From Streptococcus cristatus (GTDB taxonomy: Bacteria > Bacillota > Bacilli > Lactobacillales > Streptococcaceae), in NCBI RefSeq assembly GCF_003943465.1, contig NZ_RJPR01000007.1, positions 35,099-98,795 on the forward strand: 63,697 nt of DNA. The letters run 5' to 3'. Each line of letters opens with the position of its first letter. Position 1 is the stretch's first letter. Below, piece by piece: positions 17,850 through 26,301 of the stretch. A program made the translations under genes and the position numbers. The notes under the pieces were generated by a model, which saw only the letters and a list, made by a program, of their open reading frames with translations, searched no databases and was not told the DNA's origin.

Positions 17850-17858
17850 TGTTATAAT
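17850..17858 (+). promoter_or_regulatory. Extended -10 promoter of fhs
   Basis: TGTTATAAT is a perfect extended -10 ending 28 nt before the fhs ATG. No good -35 is visible, as expected for an activator-dependent promoter. Confidence 0.7.
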
Positions 17859-17886
17859 AGTTTTATCAAATTAGAGGAGTTCCTTA

Positions 17887-19557
17887 ATGAAAACAGATAT
17901 CGAAATTGCTCAGAGTGTTGAATTACAGCCTATTGTGGATGTAGTAAAAAAGATTGGCATTGATTATGACGACTTGGAGCTGTACGGAAAGTACAAGGCC
18001 AAGCTCAGTTTTGACAAAATTCGTGAGGTAGCGAAAAATCCTGTCGGCAAGCTGATTTTGGTAACAGCAATCAATCCAACGCCAGCTGGCGAAGGTAAGT
18101 CTACCATTACCATTGGACTGGCTGATGCGCTTAATAAGATTGGCAAGAAAACCATGATTGCTATCCGCGAACCGTCTTTGGGGCCAGTGATGGGTATCAA
18201 AGGAGGAGCAGCTGGTGGCGGTCACGCGCAGGTTCTACCGATGGAAGACATCAACCTGCATTTTACTGGTGACATGCACGCCATTACGACTGCGAATAAT
18301 GCTCTGTCTGCTCTTATCGACAATCATTTGCATCAGGGAAATGCTCTGGGAATCGATCAACGTCGCATTATCTGGAAACGGGTTGTTGACCTGAATGACC
18401 GGGCCCTTCGCCATGTAACGATTGGATTGGGAAGTCCAGTTAACGGTATTCCACGCGAAGATGGCTTTGATATCACGGTTGCTTCTGAAATCATGGCGAT
18501 TCTTTGCTTGGCAACGGATATTGAAGATTTGAAAAATCGCTTGGCTAACATTGTTATTGGTTATCGCTATGACCGCACGCCAGTCTACGTTCGTGATCTT
18601 GAAGTAGAAGGGGCTCTGGCTCTGGTCTTGAAAGATGCGATTAAGCCAAATCTGGTACAGACTATTTACGGAACACCAGCCTTTGTCCACGGCGGACCGT
18701 TTGCCAATATCGCCCATGGCTGTAACTCGGTCTTGGCGACTAGTACAGCGTTGCGCTTGGCTGATTATACAGTGACTGAAGCTGGCTTCGGTGCAGACCT
18801 TGGCGCTGAGAAATTCCTCGATATCAAGACTCCGAACTTACCAACTTCTCCAGATGCAGTAGTCATTGTCGCAACCCTTCGTGCTCTTAAGATGAATGGC
18901 GGCGTTGCGAAAGATGCTCTAACAGAAGAAAATGTAGAAGCAGTCAGAACTGGCTTTGCTAACCTTAAACGCCACGTTGAAAATATCCGCAAGTTCGGTA
19001 TTCCAGCAGTAGTAGCCATCAATGAATTTGTCTCTGACACGGAAGCTGAAATTGCTACGCTCAAGGAACTCTGTGCAGAAATCGGGGTACCTGTTGAGCT
19101 TGCCAGTGTCTGGGCTGATGGCGCTGAAGGCGGTGTGGCTCTGGCTGAAACTGTTGTCAAAACTATTGACGAAAAACCAGCACACTATACTCGTCTTTAT
19201 GATAATGACTCAACTATCGAAGAGAAGATCGAGAAAATTGTCACTGAAATCTATCGCGGTTCAAAAGTAAACTTTGAGAAAAAAGCGCAGACTCAGATTC
19301 GTGAAATTGTCAAGAATGGCTGGGACAAGCTGCCAATTTGTATGGCCAAAACGCAGTATAGCTTTTCTGACAATCCTGCAGCTCTTGGTGCACCAGAAAA
19401 TTTTGAAATTACCATTCGTGAGTTGGTACCAAAACTTGGGGCAGGCTTTATCGTGGCTTTGACAGGAGATGTCATGACCATGCCAGGATTGCCAAAACGT
19501 CCTGCGGCACTCAATATGGATGTGGCAGCAGACGGTACAGCGATTGGTCTGTTCTAA
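17887..19557 (+). CDS. fhs: Formate--tetrahydrofolate ligase
   Basis: A 556-residue enzyme of full family length. The P-loop TPAGEGKST (residues 65-73) and family segments [28 protein letters not shown] and [12 protein letters not shown] are present. It makes 10-formyl-THF from formate and THF with ATP, supplying purine synthesis and initiator-tRNA formylation. It is monocistronic, behind a PurR box, with GAGGAG before the ATG and a terminator after the stop. Confidence 0.96.
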   Translation: MKTDIEIAQSVELQPIVDVVKKIGIDYDDLELYGKYKAKLSFDKIREVAKNPVGKLILVTAINPTPAGEGKSTITIGLADALNKIGKKTMIAIREPSLGPVMGIKGGAAGGGHAQVLPMEDINLHFTGDMHAITTANNALSALIDNHLHQGNALGIDQRRIIWKRVVDLNDRALRHVTIGLGSPVNGIPREDGFDITVASEIMAILCLATDIEDLKNRLANIVIGYRYDRTPVYVRDLEVEGALALVLKDAIKPNLVQTIYGTPAFVHGGPFANIAHGCNSVLATSTALRLADYTVTEAGFGADLGAEKFLDIKTPNLPTSPDAVVIVATLRALKMNGGVAKDALTEENVEAVRTGFANLKRHVENIRKFGIPAVVAINEFVSDTEAEIATLKELCAEIGVPVELASVWADGAEGGVALAETVVKTIDEKPAHYTRLYDNDSTIEEKIEKIVTEIYRGSKVNFEKKAQTQIREIVKNGWDKLPICMAKTQYSFSDNPAALGAPENFEITIRELVPKLGAGFIVALTGDVMTMPGLPKRPAALNMDVAADGTAIGLF

Positions 19558-19576
19558 TTGAATTTAAGATATAAGA

Positions 19577-19623
19577 AGAGGTTGGGCTAAATAGCGCTGG
19601 GCCTCTCTTTTTTAGACTTAAAT
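19577..19623 (+). terminator. Intrinsic terminator after fhs
   Basis: AGAGG pairs with CCTCT and the stem continues through G-U pairs toward the loop; a CTTTTTT tail follows. Confidence 0.65.
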
Positions 19624-19690
19624 TCCAGATATTTTGATATAATAAAGCCATATTCCCATCACCTAGTTTTTGCTCATAGGAGGATGAACA

Positions 19691-20233
19691 TTGAAAAAAA
19701 GAAGTCTAAAACAGGAATTAATTTATCTGGCCTCAGGGGAATCGATAAGCGTCGTGTTGTTCTGTATCGTGTATGTTCTGTATACGAAACCAGAGAGTCG
19801 ATTTGCTACATCCAGTGCCGTCCTTTATTTCCCACTGTTAATTCTTAATCTGATATTGGTTCAAGGTTCCCTCTATTGGCTTAACTGTTTGAAACGAATC
19901 CAAAAGAAGAAGGCCTTGAAAACTCAACTGCTTGCCCCTCTTTATAAAGGGCTAAAAGCGCTGGATTTTATGCTGCTGCTTGCATATATACCGATTTGGA
20001 TCTGGTCTTTTAGAGTGAGTAGTAGCAGTAATATCATTATTGGAGTTTTACTTTGGTTGTTTGCCATCATTGAATTTGTTAATTATTTTCACTATCGCCT
20101 GTCTTACTATGCAATGGGTGGTCTAGGACTGCAAGTGATGAGACCTCTCAAGTTATTATTGACGGGAAAAGCAGCCAAATCACAAATTGCAAAAGAACTT
20201 TCCTTATACGAAAAAAATATGGAGCATAAATGA
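19691..20233 (+). CDS. Hypothetical four-pass membrane protein
   Basis: A 180-residue protein with a basic N-terminus and four predicted membrane helices (about residues 12-32, 39-62, 86-106 and 114-136). The start codon is TTG, chosen because a perfect AGGAGG lies 7 nt upstream and no better in-frame ATG exists. The family is not recognised. It overlaps the following lipoprotein gene by 4 nt, so the two proteins are made together and may act together at the membrane. Confidence 0.7.
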   Translation: MKKRSLKQELIYLASGESISVVLFCIVYVLYTKPESRFATSSAVLYFPLLILNLILVQGSLYWLNCLKRIQKKKALKTQLLAPLYKGLKALDFMLLLAYIPIWIWSFRVSSSSNIIIGVLLWLFAIIEFVNYFHYRLSYYAMGGLGLQVMRPLKLLLTGKAAKSQIAKELSLYEKNMEHK

Positions 20234-20841
20234 TGAAAAAGAAATACCTATTAATAGCTCTTTTGAGTATCGGTCTTTTGACCTTGACTGGTTGTCAGTC
20301 CGTTGAAAAGTGGTTTAAAAATGCCAAGGAGGAATGGCTGGGGCTGGAGATGACGGTTCGCACCTATGATGAAAATTCCCAACTCATAGACCAGATGTCA
20401 GGGAAGTCCCTGTCCATCTCGCGTAACGAGGAGTTTGACTCAGTTGATGCAGAAGGAAATTCCAAAGAAGACTCATCTGTGCTCAAAATCACCTTGGGTA
20501 AGTATGAGATTGATCATGTGGGTTCTTCCTTGATTGCAGAAGAAAAAGGCTTGAAAGATGTCTTTGCTCAATATCAAAAGACTGCAGATGTTGAGGAGAA
20601 TAGCCATGCAGTCCCTGTTTTAAATCGTATGATTTCTGCTTTTAAAAACGACTTTAACGGCAAGAAGAAGGTCATTCTGATTCGCTCTCAAAATGGCACT
20701 CCACTGGCAGCTTATGCTGGGGATCGTGTCTCTCTTGATAAATCTGATGCCCCCAAAACTTCTGAGTTGCTGATTGATGGCAAGCGCCTCGTGATTTACC
20801 GCTGCGACTACACTATTTATGACCGTGAATTGCTGGAGTAA
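20230..20841 (+). CDS. DUF5052-type lipoprotein
   Basis: A 203-residue protein with a lipoprotein signal: hydrophobic core LLIALLSIGLLTL, lipobox LTGC and modified Cys near residue 22. The mature part (VRTYDENSQLIDQMSGKSLSI and onward) resembles the DUF5052 family of streptococcal lipoproteins. It would be anchored on the outer face of the membrane. It overlaps the upstream membrane protein (ATGATG/TGA) and is followed 3 nt later by the AlkD-like gene. Function unknown. Confidence 0.75.
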   Translation: MMKKKYLLIALLSIGLLTLTGCQSVEKWFKNAKEEWLGLEMTVRTYDENSQLIDQMSGKSLSISRNEEFDSVDAEGNSKEDSSVLKITLGKYEIDHVGSSLIAEEKGLKDVFAQYQKTADVEENSHAVPVLNRMISAFKNDFNGKKKVILIRSQNGTPLAAYAGDRVSLDKSDAPKTSELLIDGKRLVIYRCDYTIYDRELLE

Positions 20842-20844
20842 GCT

Positions 20845-21498
20845 ATGAATGTAGAGGAATTACTTGAAAATTTAAAAGCAGCAGCTAGCCCCGATGATGC
20901 GGTTGCTATGAAAGCCTATATGAAAAATAAATTTGAGTTTTTAGGAATCAAGACTCCGGCTAGGAGGAAACTCGCAAAGATTTTTTTCAAACAGCAGACT
21001 GACTCCGTCATTGATTGGGTTTTTATAAATGGAGCTTGGAATAATCCCTATCGAGAATTGCAGTATGCTGCGCTAGATTATCTGGAAATTTGCAAGAAGC
21101 TCTTGACCCCAACTGATTTGCCACATTTGAAAAAGTTAGCCCAGACAAAATCTTGGTGGGATACCATTGACTTTTTAGACCGCTTGGTCGGATCTATCAT
21201 TGCCCGATTTCCAGAAACAAAAGAGATTATTTTATCCTGGAGTTGCGATAAAGATTTTTGGTTGCGGCGATTAGCCATTGATCATCAGCTATTGCGAAAA
21301 GAAGAAACAGACACGGAGCTGTTGGAGAAAATTTTAGTGAATAATCTAGGCCAAACAGAATTCTTTATTAACAAGGCCATCGGCTGGGCGCTGAGAGATT
21401 ATTCCAAAACCAACCCAGACTGGGTCAGAGATTTTATTGAGCGGCATCAGGCAGAAATGGCTGCACTGAGTATTCGAGAGGGAAGTAAGTATCTGTGA
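20845..21498 (+). CDS. DNA alkylation repair protein (AlkD-like HEAT-repeat)
   Basis: A 217-residue all-helical protein of the AlkD family. Typical features are the early MKNKFEFLGIKTPARRKLAK segment, FINGAWNNPYRELQYAALDYL, the SWWDTIDFLDRLVG helix carrying the conserved Trp-Asp pair, and FWLRRLAIDHQLL. AlkD-type glycosylases remove bulky or cationic alkylated bases without flipping them. The specific substrate of streptococcal homologues is not established. It is the last gene of a three-gene unit with a membrane protein and a lipoprotein. Confidence 0.85.
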   Translation: MNVEELLENLKAAASPDDAVAMKAYMKNKFEFLGIKTPARRKLAKIFFKQQTDSVIDWVFINGAWNNPYRELQYAALDYLEICKKLLTPTDLPHLKKLAQTKSWWDTIDFLDRLVGSIIARFPETKEIILSWSCDKDFWLRRLAIDHQLLRKEETDTELLEKILVNNLGQTEFFINKAIGWALRDYSKTNPDWVRDFIERHQAEMAALSIREGSKYL

Positions 21499-21559
21499 TG
21501 GTTGACCAATCTTTATGGCTTGACATTTTCTACGCTATAGCTTATGATAGATAAGTGCG

Positions 21560-21724
21560 ATGAGTCGATATGCAGATTTTCTGCAAATTGAAGCATGGGA
21601 GGTCATAAACGCAGGAGCGGACCTTGATCAGTTGTGTGAACCTGCTGATCACACGAAAGTGCCCTTATCCCCAGTCTACGGATTGGGGATTTTTTTATGT
21701 CTCTTAGAGAGGCAAAACAATTAG
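21560..21724 (+). CDS. Short ORF at the head of the repeat-bearing region (54 aa)
   Basis: ATG at 21560 opens a 54-residue frame (MSRYADFLQIEAWEVINAG...). Composition looks protein-like for the first 35 codons. The ribosome-binding site is poor. An apparent hairpin with a T run (21667-21696) lies inside this frame, and the following repeat unit is read in a different frame, so this may be the 5' end of a decayed longer gene rather than a true small protein. Not recognised. Confidence 0.3.
   Translation: MSRYADFLQIEAWEVINAGADLDQLCEPADHTKVPLSPVYGLGIFLCLLERQNN
21667..21696 (+). terminator. Possible intrinsic terminator before the repeat units
   Basis: ATCCCCA pairs with TGGGGAT around a 10-nt loop and is followed by seven T. 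It could end the AlkD unit transcript, although it lies within a short open frame. Confidence 0.5.
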
Positions 21725-21822
21725 TCGCAGCCGAGCTTAGAGACATAGATACTGAGACGGTCGACGTCGTGAGTGCTATTGCTCTTGATGAAACGAGTCC
21801 ACAGGAAGAAGTTGAGTCGTAG
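21697..21822 (+). CDS. Short ORF carrying repeat unit 1 (41 aa)
   Basis: ATG at 21697 begins [18 protein letters not shown] and ends at TAG 21820-21822. It contains the first copy of a ~31-residue unit with the conserved core LRDIDTETV. It lies directly after a T run and has no clear ribosome-binding site, so its expression is doubtful. It is best read as part of a decayed repeat protein. Confidence 0.3.
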   Translation: MSLREAKQLVAAELRDIDTETVDVVSAIALDETSPQEEVES

Positions 21823-22051
21823 AGCAATGGATGCAGTTTTGTTCGTGAGAACAAAATCTGTAAACCTTGAAACCTCTCTTAGATTGGCAAGACCGCTGGT
21901 CGAAGCTGATCTAAGAGACATTGATACTGAGACGGTTAGCGTCGTGAGTGCCATTACTCCTGATGAAACTACTCTTAGAAATGCAAGACAGTTATCCGCG
22001 GCTGAGCTTAGAGACATTGATATTGTGGAGGTCAACATTGTGAGAGCTGCA
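21703..22051 (+). repeat. Three degenerate ~92-nt repeat units
   Basis: Units at 21703-21794, 21878-21969 and 21974-22051 share the pattern CTTAGA...GCTTAGAGACAT(T/A)GATA and end GTGAGTGC(T/C)ATT. Each, in its frame, reads as L-x-x-A-x-x-L-x-x-A-(E/D)-L-R-D-I-D-x-(E/V). Units 2 and 3 are contiguous in one frame; unit 1 is separated by 83 nt and ends at a stop. Many differences between units 1 and 2 fall at third codon positions, which suggests former or present coding. Confidence 0.6.
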
Positions 22052-22075
22052 TATTTCGACAAAATAAGGACATAA
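21773..22075 (+). CDS. Hypothetical protein with two repeat units (100 aa)
   Basis: This frame contains units 2 and 3 of the repeat ([20 protein letters not shown] and [20 protein letters not shown]). The first 35 residues look non-native ([13 protein letters not shown]), so the true start is unclear; ATG at 21830 is an alternative. It ends about 85 nt before asd and upstream of the asd promoter. No family is recognised, and it may be a pseudogene fragment. Confidence 0.35.
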   Translation: MLLLLMKRVHRKKLSRRAMDAVLFVRTKSVNLETSLRLARPLVEADLRDIDTETVSVVSAITPDETTLRNARQLSAAELRDIDIVEVNIVRAAYFDKIRT

Positions 22076-22089
22076 TCCTTTAGAAATAT

Positions 22090-22117
22090 TTGCATTTTTC
22101 CTTAAAAATAGTATAAT
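22090..22117 (+). promoter_or_regulatory. Promoter of asd
   Basis: TTGCAT (22090-22095) and TATAAT (22112-22117) with 16-nt spacing, about 43 nt before the asd start. The leader is too short for a sizable riboswitch. Confidence 0.7.
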
Positions 22118-22160
22118 ACTAGAATATACAAAATTTTTAGAAAATTCAGAGGTGGATTGT

Positions 22161-23237
22161 ATGGGATATACAGTTGCTGTAGTTGGTGCCACTGGTGCTG
22201 TTGGCGCTCAAATGATTAAAATGCTGGAAGAATCAACACTTCCAATTGATAAGATACGTTATTTGGCTTCTGCTCGTTCAGCTGGTAAGGTTCTTCAGTT
22301 CAAAGGACAAGATGTCACCATCGAAGAAACAACAGAAACTGCCTTTGAAGGCGTGGATATCGCTCTTTTCTCAGCTGGTGGCTCTACTTCAGCAAAATAT
22401 GCTCCGTATGCAGTTAAAGCTGGTGCAGTCGTAGTGGACAATACCTCATATTTCCGCCAAAATCCTGATGTGCCTCTGGTTGTTCCAGAAGTCAACGCTC
22501 ATGCACTAGATCAGCATAAAGGGATTATTGCTTGTCCTAATTGCTCAACTATTCAGATGATGGTGGCCTTGGAGCCTGTCCGTCAGCAATGGGGCTTGGA
22601 CCGTATCATTGTTTCAACTTACCAAGCAGTGTCTGGTGCTGGTATGGGAGCCATTCTCGAAACGCAACGTGAACTTCGTGAAGTGTTGAATGATGGTGTT
22701 GCCCCACGTGATTTGCATGCGGAAATCTTGCCTTCAGGTGGTGACAAGAAACACTATCCTATCGCTTTTAACGCTCTTCCACAAATCGATGTCTTCACTG
22801 ACAATGATTACACTTACGAAGAGATGAAGATGACCAAAGAAACCAAGAAAATCATGGAAGACGATAGCATCGCAGTTTCAGCAACATGTGTGCGTATTCC
22901 CGTCTTGTCAGCTCACTCTGAGTCTGTTTACATTGAAACGAAAGAAGTGGCTCCGATTGAAGAAGTCAAAGCAGCCATTGCAGCTTTCCCAGGTGCCGTT
23001 CTTGAGGATGATGTAGCTCATCAAATCTATCCTCAAGCAATTAACGCAGTTGGTTCACGCGATACTTTTGTAGGTCGTATCCGTAAAGACTTGGATGCAG
23101 AAAAAGGAATCCATATGTGGGTTGTTTCAGACAACCTTCTTAAAGGAGCAGCATGGAATTCTGTTCAAATCGCAGAGACATTGCATGAGCGTGGTTTGGT
23201 CCGTCCGACGGAAGAAGTTGTTTTTGAATTAAAATAA
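22161..23237 (+). CDS. asd: Aspartate-semialdehyde dehydrogenase
   Basis: A 358-residue enzyme. The NADP motif [10 protein letters not shown] is at the N-terminus and the catalytic cysteine is in [11 protein letters not shown] (Cys128). It reduces aspartyl phosphate to aspartate semialdehyde, the branch point to lysine/peptidoglycan cross-bridge and threonine/methionine. The start at 22161 is chosen because AGAGGTGG lies upstream at good spacing. It is followed by a terminator and then dapA, the next step on the lysine branch. Confidence 0.95.
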   Translation: MGYTVAVVGATGAVGAQMIKMLEESTLPIDKIRYLASARSAGKVLQFKGQDVTIEETTETAFEGVDIALFSAGGSTSAKYAPYAVKAGAVVVDNTSYFRQNPDVPLVVPEVNAHALDQHKGIIACPNCSTIQMMVALEPVRQQWGLDRIIVSTYQAVSGAGMGAILETQRELREVLNDGVAPRDLHAEILPSGGDKKHYPIAFNALPQIDVFTDNDYTYEEMKMTKETKKIMEDDSIAVSATCVRIPVLSAHSESVYIETKEVAPIEEVKAAIAAFPGAVLEDDVAHQIYPQAINAVGSRDTFVGRIRKDLDAEKGIHMWVVSDNLLKGAAWNSVQIAETLHERGLVRPTEEVVFELK

Positions 23238-23262
23238 ACTGTCTGAAAATACGTGACAGGTC

Positions 23263-23295
23263 GAGGATTGAATTTCTGTCATTCAATCCTCTTTT
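23263..23295 (+). terminator. Intrinsic terminator between asd and dapA
   Basis: The 11-bp perfect stem GAGGATTGAAT / ATTCAATCCTC has a 7-nt loop followed by TTTTC. Its short T tail may allow partial readthrough into dapA. Confidence 0.75.
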
Positions 23296-23316
23296 CATAC
23301 AAAGAGAGGTAAGTCT

Positions 23317-24252
23317 ATGGCATACGCAGATTTGAAGAATTGTAAAATTATCACCGCTTTCATTACGCCTTTTCATGAAGATGGCTCCATCAATTTTGAG
23401 GCCATTCCGGACTTGATTGAGCACCTTTTGGCCCATCATACAGATGGGATTTTGCTAGCTGGAACGACTGCAGAGAGTCCAACCCTGACCCACGATGAAG
23501 AGTTGGAATTATTTGCGGCTGTACAAAAAGTTGTCAAGGGGCGTGTTCCTTTGATAGCTGGTGTCGGTACCAACGAAACGCGCGACTCCATTGAATTTGT
23601 CAAAGAAGTAGATGCATTTGGTGGTTTTGCGGCTGGTTTGGCCATTGTCCCCTATTACAATAAACCGTCTCAAGAAGGCATGTATCAGCACTTTAAAGCC
23701 ATTGCGGATGCTTCAAACCTGCCTATCATTATCTACAATATCCCAGGACGGGTAGTGGTTGAAATGACGCCTGAGACCATGCTAAGACTGGCAGAACACC
23801 CAAATATTATTGGCGTGAAGGAATGTACCAGTCTGGCGAATATGGCCTATTTGATTGAACATCGTCCAGAGGAGTTCCTGATTTATACTGGTGAGGATGG
23901 CGATGCCTTTCATGCTATGAATCTGGGGGCTGATGGGGTTATTTCCGTTGCTTCTCACACAAATGGTGATGAAATGTTTGAAATGCTGGATGCTATTGAA
24001 CACAATGACATCAAAAAAGCGGCTGCTATCCAACGAAAATTCATCCCTAAAGTCAATGCGCTTTTCTCTTACCCAAGCCCAGCTCCAGTCAAGGCAGTGC
24101 TCAATTACATGGGCTTTGCAGCAGGTCCAACCCGCTTACCGCTTGTGCCAGCTCCTGAGGAAGATGCTAAGCGTATTATCAAGGTCGTGGTTGATGGCGA
24201 CTATGAAGCGACGAAAGAGACTGTTAAAGGGGTCTTGAGACCAGATTATTGA
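23317..24252 (+). CDS. dapA: 4-hydroxy-tetrahydrodipicolinate synthase
   Basis: A 311-residue TIM-barrel aldolase. The Schiff-base lysine is in [10 protein letters not shown] (Lys168), the catalytic tyrosine is in [10 protein letters not shown] (Tyr140), and the substrate loop is [16 protein letters not shown]. It condenses pyruvate with aspartate semialdehyde, the product of the gene before it. It starts 21 nt after the asd terminator behind AGAGAGG. Confidence 0.95.
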   Translation: MAYADLKNCKIITAFITPFHEDGSINFEAIPDLIEHLLAHHTDGILLAGTTAESPTLTHDEELELFAAVQKVVKGRVPLIAGVGTNETRDSIEFVKEVDAFGGFAAGLAIVPYYNKPSQEGMYQHFKAIADASNLPIIIYNIPGRVVVEMTPETMLRLAEHPNIIGVKECTSLANMAYLIEHRPEEFLIYTGEDGDAFHAMNLGADGVISVASHTNGDEMFEMLDAIEHNDIKKAAAIQRKFIPKVNALFSYPSPAPVKAVLNYMGFAAGPTRLPLVPAPEEDAKRIIKVVVDGDYEATKETVKGVLRPDY

Positions 24253-24306
24253 TCGGCAAATTTGCTTTAGATTTTATATAGAGTAAGTAAGGTGTGATGA
24301 AATAAT

Positions 24307-24906
24307 ATGACAGAAAAGCATAGTCAACGAATCGAGGAGTATAAGGCAAAGCGTAGTCTGGAAAAGCTTGAGGGGAAGATAGTTTACGACAAGCCAATTA
24401 TTCGAACTGGTGATAAGGCAAGTTTTTATGGCGCAGGTCTAATTTTGTTAGGGTTTGGTTTGGGGGCTCTTTATCTACTTCTTAACCTTATAACAGATTG
24501 GGATTTAAAACTTTTCTCTCTCATCTGGGAAACACTTGCTGGATTAGGGATTGTTGTCAATCTTTTTGGAGCGTTTAAAATTGGTCGATTAGAGTTACAT
24601 ACTGTGTCAATGATAGCAGACAAAGAGAAGAATTTTGACATCGAAAGAGCTTTTAATCTTTATAATGTTATCCACAAACCGACTAAGAAAGTTTTGCTTC
24701 AATACGATAGTGAGGATGATAGTTTGATTTCTCTAAACGCTGGGGGTGATTTATTAGTTGAGCTCCTAAAGAAAGTTGAGGAAGAGAAATTGCCTTTTAA
24801 TAAGATTAACAAAACTCTGAAATTAGAAGAAGTATCTGAAAATCATTGGAAAATGCATTATCGTTACAAGAAACAAGACATTGTATTAGAGCAAAGTAGT
24901 ATATAG
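24307..24906 (+). CDS. Hypothetical two-pass membrane protein
   Basis: A 199-residue protein. The N-terminal 35 residues are charged and cytoplasmic, two membrane helices lie at about 39-63 and 70-95, and the rest is a soluble C-terminal domain rich in Lys/Glu. I recognise no family. It is 54 nt downstream of dapA on the same strand. The following 230 bases to the next gene hold no gene or clear hairpin. Confidence 0.65.
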   Translation: MTEKHSQRIEEYKAKRSLEKLEGKIVYDKPIIRTGDKASFYGAGLILLGFGLGALYLLLNLITDWDLKLFSLIWETLAGLGIVVNLFGAFKIGRLELHTVSMIADKEKNFDIERAFNLYNVIHKPTKKVLLQYDSEDDSLISLNAGGDLLVELLKKVEEEKLPFNKINKTLKLEEVSENHWKMHYRYKKQDIVLEQSSI

Positions 24907-25144
24907 TATATGTCTTATTGCCTAGTCCTATTAACTTGATCTAGAAGGACTAATCTTTATAATTCTCTGAAAAATATTTCAAAAGGATTGCAGTTGAATG
25001 GCGCCTCAAATGTTAGATAGAATTCTAAGAACAGAGGTTCGGTTCATTTCTGCAGTCCTTTTTCTAAATGTTTCATTCTTTTTGAAAAAAACAAGAAAAA
25101 ATTGTATAATGATAGGGTAAGTTATTGCTTAAGAGGTGATGATA

Positions 25145-25645
25145 ATGCAGGTTCGTAAGGCAAGTAAGGCTGATTGGCAACTAATCCAAAAAATATGTAG
25201 AGAAACTTGGCTGACTACCTATAAAGATATTTATTCCTCTTCCTACATAGAGCGAGTCTTTGACATTTTCTATAGCCAAGAACGTTTGCTGAAGGACTTG
25301 ACAGAACTTTCTCCTGAATGGAATGGCTATTGGCTGGCAGAAAGAAATGGGCAGGTGCTCGGTTGTATTGGTGGTGGAATGAGTGAGGACGGCAGAGCCA
25401 ATGTTTATGTTCTCTACGTCTTGCCGCAGGCTCAACGTTTGGGAATCGGCCATGCATTACTGGAGACCTTGACAAGTTATCAAAAATCACAATATCAGGC
25501 TAGAGAGCAAGCCGTTACAGTAACGGAAGGAAATGTTATCGGTCTTCCATTTTATGAAAAAGAAGGTTTTGTCTTTGAATCTGCCACTGTAAATTGGATT
25601 GATAGCAGTCAAGCCAGAGATTTACACTATATCAGAAATATATAA
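25145..25645 (+). CDS. GNAT family N-acetyltransferase
   Basis: A 166-residue single GNAT domain. The acetyl-CoA loop is in VLYVLPQAQRLGIGHALLE (the Q/R-x-x-G-x-G/A-type motif A), and the C-terminal motif B is EGNVIGLPFYEKEGF. Substrate unknown. AAGAGGTG precedes three closely spaced in-frame ATGs (25136, 25139, 25145); the last has the best spacing. Confidence 0.85.
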   Translation: MQVRKASKADWQLIQKICRETWLTTYKDIYSSSYIERVFDIFYSQERLLKDLTELSPEWNGYWLAERNGQVLGCIGGGMSEDGRANVYVLYVLPQAQRLGIGHALLETLTSYQKSQYQAREQAVTVTEGNVIGLPFYEKEGFVFESATVNWIDSSQARDLHYIRNI

Positions 25646-25659
25646 ATAAGGAGTATTTT

Positions 25660-25998
25660 ATGAAAGTCATTAAACGCAGTGGGGAAGTCGTTGACTTTGA
25701 CCCTGATAAAATCTATCAAGCGGTATTAAAAGCAGCTCAAACTGTTTATGTCTTGACAGACGACCTCCGTCAAAATCTGGCCTTGGTGACAAAAAAGGTC
25801 GTGTTAGATTTGGAAGAAGCTAAGGTTGAGCGGGCCACAATCAGTATGATTCAGTCTATGGTTGAAAACCGTCTCTTGGGAGCAGGCTATATCACTATTG
25901 CTGAGCATTATATTTCCTATCGCTTGCAGCGTGATTTGGAGCGTAGTGGTTACGGTGACCATATTGCTGTCCATTTGCATTTTGAGCAAATCCGATAA
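25660..25998 (+). CDS. Free-standing ATP-cone domain protein
   Basis: A 112-residue protein made of one ATP-cone: VIKRSGEVVDFDPDKIYQAV, then the helical part with ISMIQSMVENRLL and AEHYISYRLQRDLERS. ATP-cones normally sit at the N-terminus of ribonucleotide reductases or as part of NrdR, where they sense ATP/dATP. Here there is no zinc ribbon and no reductase domain. It lies 14 nt after the GNAT gene behind AAGGAG. A nucleotide-sensing accessory role is inference. Confidence 0.8.
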   Translation: MKVIKRSGEVVDFDPDKIYQAVLKAAQTVYVLTDDLRQNLALVTKKVVLDLEEAKVERATISMIQSMVENRLLGAGYITIAEHYISYRLQRDLERSGYGDHIAVHLHFEQIR

Positions 25999-26301
25999 CA
26001 ATGCTGAAAAGGCCAGATGGGCTTTTTCTTTTTCAAAACTCAATATAAAAATTCAGTTTAAAGTAGATTTCTCTTCAAAATTTGTAACCGTATTCAAAGA
26101 TTTTTTCCTAGTTTTTATTAGAAAAAGACCTTTCAAAGCTAGTTAAATCAATATGTATAATCTGGACTTATGCTCTTCTTAATCTTTCTTAAGTAGACAC
26201 TAGGACATATTAGATATAAAATGAAAGCGTCAACAAATACTGAGCTACAAAAATGAAAGCGCTCTTATATAAATAAAAACTAGACAAAAGGAGTCAATAA
26301 A
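25999..26301. other. Intergenic region with near-cre sites, no gene
   Basis: About 300 bases of AT-rich DNA without a credible gene. The only structured elements I see are the two near-cre sequences at its right end and a TATAAA -10 candidate near 26214-26220. Confidence 0.6.
26221..26267 (+). promoter_or_regulatory. Two tandem cre-like sites before the acyl-CoA operon
   Basis: ATGAAAGCGTCAACA (26221-26235) and ATGAAAGCGCTCTTA (26253-26267) each deviate from the cre consensus at one position and are 32 nt apart. They lie 35-80 nt before the acyl-CoA dehydrogenase start. Two sites in phase near a promoter suggest CcpA repression of the C4 module during growth on sugar. Confidence 0.55.

Noticed and set aside
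18235..18717. 160-codon frame antisense to fhs
   Set aside because: Shadow of the strongly conserved fhs coding sequence, with no family resemblance.
22090..22160. asd RNA motif or lysine riboswitch upstream of asd
   Set aside because: The leader after the predicted promoter is only about 43 nt and shows no multi-helix fold. The upstream repeats were kept as a separate finding instead.
25862..26146. 94-codon plus-strand frame overlapping the ATP-cone gene
   Set aside because: Out of frame with the clearly coding ATP-cone gene, and its tail is AT-rich intergenic sequence without motifs.
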